Below are positions 26,709 through 36,988 of a DNA stretch of 64,000 nt, one piece after another. Under the pieces are notes generated by a model, which did not search any database, had not been told where the DNA came from, and saw only the letters and a program-made list of their open reading frames with translations. The DNA is taken from contig CAJUFO010000002.1 in the NCBI GenBank assembly GCA_910585615.1, positions 62,001 through 126,000 on the forward strand, in the 5' to 3' direction. Source of the DNA: an uncultured Acetatifactor sp. Lineage in GTDB: Bacteria; Bacillota; Clostridia; Lachnospirales; Lachnospiraceae. Each line of letters begins with the position of its first letter. Positions within the stretch are counted from its first letter, which is position 1. Position numbers and translations under genes: made by a program.

Positions 26709-26744
26709 CAGGAATGCAGCCTGTGGAAAGGATGGGGAATCAAT

Positions 26745-28583
26745 ATGTGTGGAATAGTAGGATATATTGGAAAGGAGCAGGCGGCGCCTGTGATTTTGGA
26801 CGGCTTGTCCAAGCTGGAGTACAGAGGCTATGACTCGGCCGGCATGGCCGTGTTCGACGGGGAGCGGATTCAGACGAAGAAGGCCACGGGACGTTTGAAG
26901 GTACTGGAGAACCTTACCAGAGGAGGAGAGGATATGCCGGGCCATGCAGGCATCGGCCATACCAGATGGGCCACCCACGGAGCGCCCAGCGACCTGAACG
27001 CGCACCCTCATACCAATGGGGAGGGCACCATTGCCGTGGTGCACAATGGCATCATTGAGAATTATATCCCTTTGAAAAAGAAGATGGAGGGAAGGGGCTA
27101 CGCGTTTGTGTCCAACACGGACACGGAGGTGCTGGCCCATCTGCTGGATTATTATTATAAGGGGAATCCGCTGGAGACCATTATCAAGGTGCTGCAGCGG
27201 GTGGAGGGCTCCTATGCCCTTGGCATCATGTTCGCGGATCATCCCGGCGAGCTTTACGCCGCCCGCAAGGACAGCCCTCTGATTGTAGGCAGGAATCAGT
27301 CAGGATGCTTCATCGCCTCGGATGTGCCTGCTATCCTGAAGTACACCAGGACGGTGTACTACATGGACAATCAGGAGGTAGTGGTCTTAAAGGAAGACGA
27401 TTTGAGCTTCTATTCCATGGATGAGGAGGAAGTGGCGAAGGAGGCGGCTTCTATAGACTGGGACGCGTCCGCGGCGGAGAAGGCGGGATATGAGCATTTT
27501 ATGCTGAAGGAAATGTACGAGCAGCCCAAAACGGTGGCGGACACCCTGTCGCCCAGGGTCCGCGAGAAGAAAACCGGCAGGGACATCTGCATCGATGAGC
27601 TGAACATGACGGACGAGGAGCTCAGGGCAGTGACGAAGCTGCATATCGTGGCATGCGGCTCCGCGTATCATGCGGGCGTAACCGGAAAATATGTGCTGGA
27701 GGGACTGGCGCGGATTCCCGTGGAGGTGGATTTGGCCAGCGAGTTCCGCTACAGAGAGCCTTTACTGGAGGAGGGCTGTATGGTGATTGTCATCAGCCAG
27801 TCCGGAGAGACGGCGGATACGCTGGCAGCACTTCGGGATTCCAAGGCCAAGGGCTTTCCGGTGTTGGGCATCGTCAACGTGGTGGGCAGCTCTATAGCAA
27901 GGGAAGCGGATGCCTGCCTGTACACCTGGGCGGGGCCGGAGATAGCAGTGGCCACCACCAAGGCTTACAGCGCGCAATTGGTGGCGTTATATATGTTGGC
28001 CATGAAGCTGGCCAGGGTACGGGGAACCATGTCGGATGAGGTGTTTGAAGGTCTTTTGTTGGATTTGAAGCGCCTGCCCCATCAAATTGAACTGCTGTTG
28101 GGGCAGAAGGAACGGATACAGCGCTTTGCGAACCGCTATCTGGGAGCCAGGGATATCTTCTTCATCGGCAGGGGAATCGATTACGCTATTTCGCTGGAGG
28201 GCTCCCTGAAGCTGAAGGAAATCTCCTATATTCACTCGGAGGCCTATGCAGCGGGGGAGCTGAAGCATGGGACCATCTCCCTGATAGAGGAGGGGACGCT
28301 GGTGGTGGCCGTGTCCACCCAGCCCAAGCTGTACCAGAAGACCCTGAGCAATATCGTGGAGGTAAAGGCCAGAGGCGCCTTTGTCATGGCTGTGACCAAT
28401 GAGGAGAACAGGGCGGTGGAGTCTGTCTGTGACTATTGCCTGTATCTGCCGGAGACCAATCCCTGCTTTACCAATTCCCTGGCCATCATACCCCTGCAGC
28501 TGTTTGCGTATTATGTGGCCGTGGGCAGAGGCTGCGACGTGGATAAGCCCAGGAATCTGGCCAAGTCCGTGACAGTGGAATAA
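26745..28583 (+). CDS. glmS: glutamine--fructose-6-phosphate aminotransferase
   Basis: A full-length 612-residue enzyme. The N-terminal glutaminase has Cys1 after the initiator Met (MCGIVGYIG), RGYDSAG, TRWATHG and SNTDTEVLAH. Two SIS domains follow (ACGSAYHAG, ISQSGETADT, EGSLKLKEISYIHSEAYAAG), and the C terminus is LAKSVTVE. It makes glucosamine-6-phosphate from fructose-6-phosphate and glutamine, the entry to UDP-GlcNAc, peptidoglycan and amino-sugar glycans. The gap upstream is only 36 bases, too short for a glmS ribozyme, so the ribozyme control known from Bacillus is absent at this site. Confidence 0.98.
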   Translation: MCGIVGYIGKEQAAPVILDGLSKLEYRGYDSAGMAVFDGERIQTKKATGRLKVLENLTRGGEDMPGHAGIGHTRWATHGAPSDLNAHPHTNGEGTIAVVHNGIIENYIPLKKKMEGRGYAFVSNTDTEVLAHLLDYYYKGNPLETIIKVLQRVEGSYALGIMFADHPGELYAARKDSPLIVGRNQSGCFIASDVPAILKYTRTVYYMDNQEVVVLKEDDLSFYSMDEEEVAKEAASIDWDASAAEKAGYEHFMLKEMYEQPKTVADTLSPRVREKKTGRDICIDELNMTDEELRAVTKLHIVACGSAYHAGVTGKYVLEGLARIPVEVDLASEFRYREPLLEEGCMVIVISQSGETADTLAALRDSKAKGFPVLGIVNVVGSSIAREADACLYTWAGPEIAVATTKAYSAQLVALYMLAMKLARVRGTMSDEVFEGLLLDLKRLPHQIELLLGQKERIQRFANRYLGARDIFFIGRGIDYAISLEGSLKLKEISYIHSEAYAAGELKHGTISLIEEGTLVVAVSTQPKLYQKTLSNIVEVKARGAFVMAVTNEENRAVESVCDYCLYLPETNPCFTNSLAIIPLQLFAYYVAVGRGCDVDKPRNLAKSVTVE

Positions 28584-28624
28584 AAATTTCGTTTTTTCAC
28601 AATCGTTTCATATAGAGAACACAA

Positions 28625-28641
28625 TTCCAACACAATTGGAA
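28625..28641. promoter_or_regulatory. inverted repeat upstream of the HtrA gene
   Basis: TTCCAA and TTGGAA flank a 5-base spacer, followed at once by AGATATACT, which contains a possible -10. It may be an operator, but the match to any known regulator is unclear. Confidence 0.35.
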
Positions 28642-28703
28642 GATATACTGAAGTACATAAAGATGAAACAACAAGTCAGATATTCATAGAGGAGGTAATC
28701 ATT

Positions 28704-30044
28704 ATGTACGAAAACGATATCTATTCCAATTCCGACAACGGCAGCTACACCACCTATCAGACAGACGGAACCGGCAGTCAGCGGACGGACTTCGTCATGG
28801 CCCCCGATTCCGATAAGGGCAAGAAAAAGAAGAAGGGGGGCTTCCGCAAGCTTCTGTTCAGCATGGGTATGGGACTGGTATTCGGCTTGTTCGCCGGGGC
28901 CGGGTTCTATGTGGTGCATATGGGGGTGGAAAGGATAGCCGGAGGGGAGGCTGCTGAGGTCTCCACGGACGACACGGCCCAGCCCAATCTGCCCGACAAG
29001 ACAGGCGAGGGCCTGCTGCAGAATGTGAACACCATCACCTATGTGAACAGCGACATCTCCAACGTGGTGGATAAGGTGATGCCGGCCATGGTATCCATCG
29101 TGAACAACTACACCCAGACCGGGACCACCTTCTGGGGGCAGCAGTACAGCCAGCAGGGTGCGTCCAGCGGCTCCGGCATCATCGTGGCCGAGAATGAGAA
29201 CGAGCTTTTGATCGTATCCAACAACCATGTGGTGCAGGGCATGGACACCCTGGAGGTGACATTCATAGACGGCTCCGTAGCCCAGGCCTACATCAAGGGG
29301 ACAGACGCGGACATGGATTTGGCGGTAATCGCTGTGCCTCTGGAGAACGTGACCCAGGAGACAAAGGGCGCCATCACCATCGCCACCATGGGAGACAGTG
29401 ACAACCTGAAGCTGGGCATGCCCGTAATCGCAATCGGGAATGCGCTGGGATACGGACAGTCCGTCACCAATGGCATCATCAGCGCCCTTGACCGTGAGAT
29501 GACCCTGGACGACGGCTCCACAGGCATCTTCATCCAGACCAACGCGGCCATCAACCCCGGCAACTCCGGCGGTGCGCTGTTAAATATCAACGGAGAAGTA
29601 ATTGGCATCAACTCCAACAAGATAGCGGCTTCCCAGGTAGAGGGCATGGGCTATGCCATCCCCATCAGCTCCGCCAGCCCCATCATTGCTGACCTGCTGG
29701 AGCGCCAGACCAGGACCGACAAGGTGGCAGACGGCGAGGTAGGCTACATGGGCATCACCATGCAGGACGTGACGGATCAGATCACCCAGATGCTGGGCAT
29801 CCCCGGAGGGGTGTATGTATATGAGGTGGCGGAGGACTCCGCGGCAGAGCAGGCGGGCATCCAGCACGGCGATGTCATCGTGAAGTTCGATGGCCAGAAG
29901 GTCTCCACCCGCGTGGAACTGAAGCAATTGGTCAGCTACTATAAGGCAGGCGAGACTGTCAAGGTGACGGTGAAGCGCGCCCAGGGCGGCCAGTATGAGG
30001 ACGTGGAGCTGGATGTCACACTGGGCAGCCAGCCTACGGAATAG
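28704..30044 (+). CDS. HtrA/DegP-type membrane-anchored serine protease with one PDZ domain
   Basis: A 446-residue S1C protease behind GAGGAGG. About 50 polar residues and a run of lysines precede one membrane segment (residues 54-74), so the protease domain lies outside the cell. The catalytic triad is visible: His in SNNHVVQG, Asp in DADMDLAVIAV and Ser in NPGNSGGALLN. One PDZ domain spans about residues 340-435 (GYMGITMQDV, AAEQAGIQHGDVIVKFDG). The family degrades or refolds damaged envelope proteins. A strong terminator follows, so it is probably monocistronic. Confidence 0.95.
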   Translation: MYENDIYSNSDNGSYTTYQTDGTGSQRTDFVMAPDSDKGKKKKKGGFRKLLFSMGMGLVFGLFAGAGFYVVHMGVERIAGGEAAEVSTDDTAQPNLPDKTGEGLLQNVNTITYVNSDISNVVDKVMPAMVSIVNNYTQTGTTFWGQQYSQQGASSGSGIIVAENENELLIVSNNHVVQGMDTLEVTFIDGSVAQAYIKGTDADMDLAVIAVPLENVTQETKGAITIATMGDSDNLKLGMPVIAIGNALGYGQSVTNGIISALDREMTLDDGSTGIFIQTNAAINPGNSGGALLNINGEVIGINSNKIAASQVEGMGYAIPISSASPIIADLLERQTRTDKVADGEVGYMGITMQDVTDQITQMLGIPGGVYVYEVAEDSAAEQAGIQHGDVIVKFDGQKVSTRVELKQLVSYYKAGETVKVTVKRAQGGQYEDVELDVTLGSQPTE

Positions 30045-30088
30045 GGTCTGCGTGAAATAGGAACGGAATCACCGAAAGGAATCACAGA

Positions 30089-30121
30089 ACCCCCGGGCGG
30101 GGAGACCTGCCCGGGGTCTTT
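30089..30121 (+). terminator. Rho-independent terminator after the HtrA gene
   Basis: CCCCGGGC and GCCCGGGG pair around a 10-base loop and lead into TCTTT. Confidence 0.8.
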
Positions 30122-30152
30122 GGCTGTATATGGGGATTTATAAAAAGTTCAC

Positions 30153-30181
30153 TTGTATACGGAGGCATTTTCAAGTATACT
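30153..30181 (+). promoter_or_regulatory. sigma-A promoter for the ClpX-like gene
   Basis: TTGTAT and TATACT are separated by 17 bases, 55 bases before the start codon. The sequence CTTGTATAC near the -35 is echoed by CAAGTATAC at the -10, giving a repeated GTATAC that might bind a regulator. Confidence 0.7.
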
Positions 30182-30235
30182 GGAGACAGGCTTCATAAGC
30201 ATACCATACAATACGCAGAATAAGGAGACAAAGCC

Positions 30236-31780
<1,545 letters not shown>

Positions 31781-31794
31781 GGGACAGGGAGCCA

Positions 31795-32200
31795 GGGGCA
31801 TGAGGACTCCCTCGGCGGCTTTCACCTGCCCAATGATAAAGTCCAGCCGTTCCTTCGCCTCAGGGACGGCCTCCCCTTCGAAGACCAATTTGCCTTCGTG
31901 TCGATAGGAAAGGTCTGCCATGGACGCGGAATCCGCGGCTGCCTCAAAATTGGAAAGGTATGCATCCTGCACCCAGGTCTTATCGCCCTTGCCGTAAAGC
32001 GGATAATGGTCGTAGGATAGATAGGGGGAGCGACTTCTTCTGCGTAGCGTTTCAAGTATTCCCGGTAGGATACGCCGTTAAGCTGGCGCCGGTTGGCATA
32101 ACAGGGGAACAGGTTGATGATGGGAAGCTTGTTCCCGCTAAATTCCAGATAAGCCTATGCGGGCAGCCCCAGCCGCGGCAGGTCATAGACCCCTGGGCTC
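31795..32200 (-). pseudogene. remnant of a glycoside hydrolase-like gene
   Basis: Read leftward, coherent protein segments appear in different frames. DLPRLGLPA is followed by an in-frame TAG, then AYLEFSGNKLPIINLFPCYA and YREYLKRYAEEV; a shift of frame follows, then PPYLSYDHYPLYGKGD and DAYLSNFEAAADSA. The SYDHYPLY and LPIINLFP blocks resemble large secreted GH42-like or discoidin-containing glycosidases, but that assignment is from memory. With one stop, one frameshift and no start, it cannot make a full protein. It fills the 511-base gap between the ClpX-like gene and the GT39-like gene, which shows no other gene. Confidence 0.7.
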
Positions 32201-32291
32201 GTCCCGCAGCACGGCAATCAGTACTTTCTCTTCGCTTTTTCAAGCATGGACTTCATGGACAACCCCCTTTTGGCTTTATTCTAACTGAGCA

Positions 32292-33752
32292 CTATTTGTG
32301 AATCTGAAAAAATGTCTGGGCACCTGCTTTGACATAGTCTACCTGATAGCCCATTTCCTCAAAGATAGGTATGCAGCTATCGTTCAGGCACCAGATATTC
32401 GCATCTGTATCCGGAAGCTCATCGGCGGAACTTAGCTCATGACAGTCCACCAGCAGGGGCCAGTAGCGGAAGGCCTGGCCATCATCCGCATAGTCCATGA
32501 CATAGTGTTCCATCTCCGGAAAGTAGGCCTCGCAGATTGACAGATCCTGAATATAAAAATGAAGGAAGATATCCTTCTCGGAGGCGTTCGCCGCAATATA
32601 ATCCCGCAGCCCTTTCTGAGAATAGGTAGCGCGCTCCTGATATGAAGCTTTATAATTGTATACAAAGCATACTGTAAGCAGAAGCAGCGCCGCTCCCAGG
32701 ACGGGCTTTGAGGAAAGCCTGGTATAACCGAATAGTACGGGCAGCCATGCCAGCGGCAGCAGGGTCAGCAGATACCTGTCGATGAGGATGGGCGTGCGGA
32801 TACAGGAATATCCGATGCCAAAGGCGAACCACAGCAGTATGACCACATAGCACCCCAGCATCCAAATATTTTTGCCATCCCTTTTAAAGCGCAGGAAAAA
32901 GAGGAACAGTCCGATTAAGTAAAAAGCAATCAGAAGCAGTCTGAGCGCTTTCGGCTGCATGTTAAAAAGCAGATTCCAATAGGAGCTCAGGGAATCCAGC
33001 GTGAAAGGGGCGATCCAATAATCTCCATTGATGGCTGACATTTGCCGGAACAACACCGGAAGCCATGGCAGATAGAGCACGATCATGCCTCCGCAGTAGA
33101 GGCACCATGTCAGAAACATCTTTTTCCGGCGGCCTTTTTTCCATAGAAAAACGATGAGCAGAAAAAATGAAATCGCTGCCGCGGCCACCCCGGCAAAATA
33201 ATGGGTATAGGCGGCCAGCACATTGCTCAGGGCCAAAAGGAAGAGGTATCTGCGGCTCCTGCCGTAATTCATGCTGCTTAGATGATATACGACGATGTAC
33301 GCCAGATAGAAGGATACTGTCACGAACAACATCGCCATGCTGTACATCCGCAGCTGGAGCGGCCCCATCATCAGCATGCTTGGAATCGCGCAAAAGGCTG
33401 CTGTGACAAGGAAAGAAGCCTCCGGCGAAAAATATCTGCAGAAAAATAGGGATGTGGCCACGAGCAGCGCCCCGTAGCACAAAATCGATGTCAGGTAAAA
33501 AGAGAAAATATTTTCCCCAAAGAGCACGACACACAGCCTTACGGCCAGGTAATACAGCGGGGGGTGAACATCCATCGCGGTCAGGCGGATCAAATCAGGC
33601 ACCTTTCTCCGGACCAGATTGATCGTAAAGCTTTCATCAAACCATATATAACATTTCGTTGCAATCAGAAATAAGCTGGCCAGTACCATTCCAATCAAAA
33701 GGAATTGCACCAACAGATATTTTTTCGTTTTCGTACTAAACATTGTGCGCAT
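32292..33752 (-). CDS. multipass membrane protein, GT39/ArnT-like glycosyltransferase
   Basis: A 486-residue protein; the start at 33752 follows GAGGGA, and an upstream in-frame ATG would remove that site. About eleven membrane segments are visible. The first extracytoplasmic loop has FDESFTIN and, 20 residues on, DVHPPLYY, the acidic and His-Pro-Pro motifs of the dolichyl/undecaprenyl-phosphate sugar transferases (GT39/PMT superfamily). The C-terminal 120 residues are soluble. It probably moves a sugar from undecaprenyl phosphate to a surface acceptor. It is transcribed alone from a good promoter, with the decayed glycosidase just downstream. Confidence 0.82.
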   Translation of the reverse strand: MRTMFSTKTKKYLLVQFLLIGMVLASLFLIATKCYIWFDESFTINLVRRKVPDLIRLTAMDVHPPLYYLAVRLCVVLFGENIFSFYLTSILCYGALLVATSLFFCRYFSPEASFLVTAAFCAIPSMLMMGPLQLRMYSMAMLFVTVSFYLAYIVVYHLSSMNYGRSRRYLFLLALSNVLAAYTHYFAGVAAAAISFFLLIVFLWKKGRRKKMFLTWCLYCGGMIVLYLPWLPVLFRQMSAINGDYWIAPFTLDSLSSYWNLLFNMQPKALRLLLIAFYLIGLFLFFLRFKRDGKNIWMLGCYVVILLWFAFGIGYSCIRTPILIDRYLLTLLPLAWLPVLFGYTRLSSKPVLGAALLLLTVCFVYNYKASYQERATYSQKGLRDYIAANASEKDIFLHFYIQDLSICEAYFPEMEHYVMDYADDGQAFRYWPLLVDCHELSSADELPDTDANIWCLNDSCIPIFEEMGYQVDYVKAGAQTFFQIHK

Positions 33753-33786
33753 ATGCTGTGTCCCTCGCCTTATGTGATGTCGATTC

Positions 33787-33815
33787 ATTATAGCACTGTC
33801 GGGTTTCGGAATCAA
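33787..33815 (-). promoter_or_regulatory. sigma-A promoter for the GT39-like gene
   Basis: On the minus strand TTGATT and TATAAT are spaced by 17 bases, with the -10 ending 35 bases before the start codon. Confidence 0.75.
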
Positions 33816-33927
33816 GTTTTTCGTAACATGCAGGGCCTTCGCTGCTTATCATTTTTGGAGAAACGTCCGATATAATAAAAAAGCTGGTAAACGCAAGGAT
33901 GCGGCAGAGGGACAAGGGGGTCACGAT

Positions 33928-34758
33928 ATGAGCATAGAGGTCAACACAAACAGGAATACCGGCGTAAGACAGATTACCATAAAGAGGCAGGACGGCTCCA
34001 AAGTAGGCACGATTACGATTCACAGCCAGAGCTTGAAGAAGCTGAAGAAGCTGGGCTACAAACAGAGGCGGATTTCCACCATGATCACACAGGCCACCAC
34101 CTCCGGCAACGCTAGGCAGGTCCTGGCCAGCGCCAAGACCGAGACCGTGAACCTGCGCAGGAAGCTGGCCAGCGGCAAGTACAACGACAGAGAGGTCAGG
34201 GCCGCCATCCGTCATGCGGAGCGGATGGAGCGGGTGGCAAAGAAGCGCATGAAGAATCTCCAGCAGGAGGAATATATAGAAAAACACGGCGGCGGCACAT
34301 GGCAGGCAGGCTTGGACGAAGAGGACAGGAGTAAGGAGGGTCAGGAGCTGGATGCCGCCGAATTCGCCGAGATGAGCGCCGAGGAGATGGAGCAGCTCAT
34401 GGAGGAGCTCCAGGAGGAGATGGAGCAGCTGGCCCAGGAGCAGGAACTGGAGATGCTGGAGCTGATGCAGACAGCCCGGACGGACATGGATCCCCAGGAG
34501 CTGGAGCAGCTAAAGAAGAAGCACAGGGCGGACGAGATGCGGGAAATTGTGGAGGCCGACATGAAATATCTGCGGGCCCTCTTCAGCCAGCTGGAAAAGG
34601 AGAGGCAGGATGCCGCCTCGCAGGGGGGCGACAGCGGCGTAGCCCTACAGCTTGCCGGCGTGGAGATACCGGTTCAGGCGGATACAAGGTCTGCGGCGGA
34701 GGTGGCTTCCACAGCTGCGCCTCCGCCGGCCGGCGGCACTATAGACCTTGCCTTATAA
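33928..34758 (+). CDS. charged coiled-coil protein of unknown function
   Basis: A 276-residue soluble protein after AGGGGG. Residues 1-30 include VRQITIKRQDGSKVGTITIH; residues 30-115 are basic and helical (LKKLKKLGYKQRRIS, VRAAIRHAERMERVAKKR). Residues 125-215 are Glu/Gln-rich predicted coiled coil, and the tail is Ala/Pro-rich. No catalytic motif is seen. Upstream at 33866 is TCCGATAT, close to a SigD -10, overlapping a TATAAT, but the -35 is poor for either sigma factor. It recalls the coiled-coil gene at 21300 in composition, not in sequence. Family unrecognised. Confidence 0.75.
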   Translation: MSIEVNTNRNTGVRQITIKRQDGSKVGTITIHSQSLKKLKKLGYKQRRISTMITQATTSGNARQVLASAKTETVNLRRKLASGKYNDREVRAAIRHAERMERVAKKRMKNLQQEEYIEKHGGGTWQAGLDEEDRSKEGQELDAAEFAEMSAEEMEQLMEELQEEMEQLAQEQELEMLELMQTARTDMDPQELEQLKKKHRADEMREIVEADMKYLRALFSQLEKERQDAASQGGDSGVALQLAGVEIPVQADTRSAAEVASTAAPPPAGGTIDLAL

Positions 34759-34771
34759 GGAGCAGAACAAA

Positions 34772-35704
34772 TCACGGAGTCTCCATATCTCTGCGGGCCA
34801 GTCCCACCGCTCCATGGGCCGCATCTGCCCGGGCCTCTGCGATGCGGAGGGAGGGGAGCCTGACAGAGAGCGCCTCCGTCAGCGACTCCGCGATTCGCGC
34901 GTTATTGCACAGCACGCTGCCATGCAGGACCAGAGGAAGTTCAGGCCTGCCGCAGCGTGCCTTCATTTTGCCGTAGACGGCAATGACCATTTCCAAAAGC
35001 CCGGCCACCGCTCTTTCGATAATCTGTGACACGGCTCTGTCACCCTCGTTTTCCGGCAGGGAAATCAGGCGGGCCAGCCTGGCGATTTCCTTCTTTGTGT
35101 GCCCCATGTCGTACACATATCCTACCAGCTGTGAGGAATCGGATATCCCCAGATGCCCGAACAGGGCGTTTCTGAGGGCGGTTTCGGGCCCTCTGCCGTC
35201 CTCCGCTTTCACCACCGCGGCCGCGATGTCCCGCCCGATGGCATAGGCGCTGCCCTCATCGTCGATGAGATGCCCGAAGCCTCCGGCCCGGTATCTCTCC
35301 AGCCCGCCGTGGGTCTGTCCCAGGCAGATGGAGCCTGTGCCGGAAATCAGCAGGAGGCCGTCCTCCTCCCCGAAGGCCCCGTACAGCGCCGCGTCCGCAT
35401 CGCTGCAGATGGTGACCGGGCAGCGGAAGCCGCAGCCTCTAAGACAATCCCGCAGAAGGGCGGAAGCTGCAGGATTGTTGTTCCCCGCGGCACCGATGCC
35501 GATTCCAGCGCAGTCCGCGGGGATATAGCCGTTTTCCAATAGATTGTCTGCCGCCTCCCGCAGAGATTTGGCGATGCGCTCCGGTGGGAAGCTGTTGCAG
35601 TTGAGTCCTTCTGTTTTTGTCAGAAAAAGGTCTTTTCTGCCGTCTGACACCAGAACGGTGGTTCCCGTCCCTCCGGCATCCATTCCAATGTAATATTTCC
35701 CCAT
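34772..35704 (-). CDS. murK: BadF/BadG/BcrA/BcrD-type sugar kinase, MurNAc/GlcNAc kinase-like
   Basis: A 310-residue kinase of the actin-like ATPase fold. GMDAGGTGTTVLVSD is the first phosphate loop, GIGIGAAGNNNP and LLISGTGSICLGQ the following ones, and EGSAYAIGRDIAAAVVK is typical of N-acetylglucosamine kinases. CAGGGAG precedes the ATG. It lies 26 bases after murQ in one operon; this pairing matches Clostridium MurK, which phosphorylates N-acetylmuramate and N-acetylglucosamine at O6. GlcNAc-only activity cannot be excluded. Its product would be the substrate of MurQ. Confidence 0.82.
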   Translation of the reverse strand: MGKYYIGMDAGGTGTTVLVSDGRKDLFLTKTEGLNCNSFPPERIAKSLREAADNLLENGYIPADCAGIGIGAAGNNNPAASALLRDCLRGCGFRCPVTICSDADAALYGAFGEEDGLLLISGTGSICLGQTHGGLERYRAGGFGHLIDDEGSAYAIGRDIAAAVVKAEDGRGPETALRNALFGHLGISDSSQLVGYVYDMGHTKKEIARLARLISLPENEGDRAVSQIIERAVAGLLEMVIAVYGKMKARCGRPELPLVLHGSVLCNNARIAESLTEALSVRLPSLRIAEARADAAHGAVGLARRDMETP

Positions 35705-35730
35705 ACCAAACTCCCTGTATCGCGATTCCC

Positions 35731-36684
35731 TCAGCGCTCTGCGCCGTCTGCCGTGGAAGCGTCCGGCGGGGCGGCGATTCCCAGCCTGGAGAAGGCCTGG
35801 CGCAGGTTGCCGCTGCTTTCGTCAAGCACAGCCTGTGCCGCCGAAGCGTCCAGCCCGGAGAGGTACATCAGTATGGCCAACTTCGTGCGCATATTGGCGG
35901 CGGCCAGGAATTCTCTGGCATCCGCCTCAGACCCGCCGGTGATGTCCCGGAAAATCCGCTGGGCCCGCTCTACCAGCTTGCCGTTGGTGGCGTTCAGGTC
36001 TACCATGCGGTTCCCATACACCTTGCCCAGCTTAATCATGGTGGCGGTGGTGAGCATGTTCAGCACCAGCTTCTGGGCCGTGCCGGACTTCATCCGGGTG
36101 GAGCCTGTGAGAGCCTCCGGGCCTGTCAGGGGCGCGATGCAGACATCCACTTCCCTTTGCAGGATGCTGTCCGGATTGGTGGTGATGCCGATGGTCTTCG
36201 CGCCCGCTGCGGCAGCCTGCCTGACCACGCCCAGTACATAAGGCGTCCTGCCGCTGGCGGCGATGCCTGTGACCACATCCGCGGCCGTGATGCCCAGCCT
36301 TCCGATTTCGGCCCTGCCCAGCTCCTCGCTGTCCTCGCTGTCCTCCACCGCATTGCGCAGGGCCGTGTCCCCTCCTGCGATATGGCCCTGTATCAGGTCG
36401 TGGCTGACTCCGAAGGTGGGGGTGCACTCGGAGGCGTCCAGGACGCCCAGTCTTCCGGAGGTGCCCGCGCCGAAGTAGAAGAGCCTTCCGCCGCCCCGGA
36501 TAGCATCCACGATCATATCCACCGCCCGGGCGATGTGGGGAATCTCCTTTCCTACCGCCTCCGGGACGATTCTGTCCTCATCGTTGATCATGTTCAGGAT
36601 TCCGGCCGTATCGCAACGGTCGATTTCTTTTGTTCTTTCATTGACCTGTTCGGTCAAAAGGCTTGCCAGATAGTTGTCCATCAT
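35731..36684 (-). CDS. murQ: N-acetylmuramic acid 6-phosphate etherase
   Basis: A 317-residue SIS-domain lyase. GAGTSGRLGVLDASECTP is the signature region, followed by GGDTALRNAVEDSEDSEEL, GIAASGRTPYV and STRMKSGTAQKLVLNM; the C-terminal helical part has VLDESSGNLRQAFSRL. Two ATGs are adjacent; the second, at 36681, is better spaced from GGGAGG. MurQ splits the D-lactyl ether of MurNAc-6-phosphate to give GlcNAc-6-phosphate and D-lactate in wall recycling. It is the first gene of the leftward operon with the kinase and is divergent from a sugar ABC operon. Confidence 0.97.
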   Translation of the reverse strand: MMDNYLASLLTEQVNERTKEIDRCDTAGILNMINDEDRIVPEAVGKEIPHIARAVDMIVDAIRGGGRLFYFGAGTSGRLGVLDASECTPTFGVSHDLIQGHIAGGDTALRNAVEDSEDSEELGRAEIGRLGITAADVVTGIAASGRTPYVLGVVRQAAAAGAKTIGITTNPDSILQREVDVCIAPLTGPEALTGSTRMKSGTAQKLVLNMLTTATMIKLGKVYGNRMVDLNATNGKLVERAQRIFRDITGGSEADAREFLAAANMRTKLAILMYLSGLDASAAQAVLDESSGNLRQAFSRLGIAAPPDASTADGAER

Positions 36685-36739
36685 ACCTCCCGTCTGTCCC
36701 CCCTTGCAGGGGCGGAACCGCTGTGCTTTCGTTAGCTAC

Positions 36740-36768
36740 ATTTTAGGGGCATTAGGGCCTGGTGTCAA
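36740..36768 (-). promoter_or_regulatory. sigma-A promoter of the murQ operon
   Basis: On the minus strand TTGACA is followed after 17 bases by TAAAAT. The predicted start site is about 50 bases before murQ. Confidence 0.85.
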
Positions 36769-36916
36769 CAGCCGATAATAAGAAAAGTTGTCCAAACAGG
36801 TGGAAAATCCCGGGAAACTGGGCTTTTTGGGCAGAAAAAAGCGCAAAAGAAGAACCGACTCCGGAGGAAGAGCAGGAAGATATGCCGAGAGGTTTGTCAC
36901 ATTTTTGGCATTATCG

Positions 36917-36930
36917 AAAGGTATACCTTT
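36917..36930. promoter_or_regulatory. 14-base perfect palindrome in the divergent amino-sugar intergenic region
   Basis: AAAGGTATACCTTT reads the same on both strands and lies 59 bases before the permease start. It could be an operator for an amino-sugar regulator. The rest of the 304-base gap (36685-36988) holds the murQ promoter and no gene; no convincing rightward promoter was found. Confidence 0.4.
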
Positions 36931-36988
36931 TGGGCCGTGCTTTGGGAGCGAAGATTGAAGACGGAAACTATTCCAAGGGGGACGGTCT

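Noticed and set aside
26709..26744. glmS ribozyme upstream of glmS
   Set aside because: The gap is only 36 bases and cannot hold the ribozyme.
35617..36735. 372-codon plus-strand frame opposite murQ and its kinase
   Set aside because: MurQ is unmistakable on the minus strand, and the antisense frame has no family features.
36770..36779. GCCGATAATA as a SigD -10 for the amino-sugar ABC operon
   Set aside because: No TAAA at the required 15-base distance, and it overlaps the murQ promoter.
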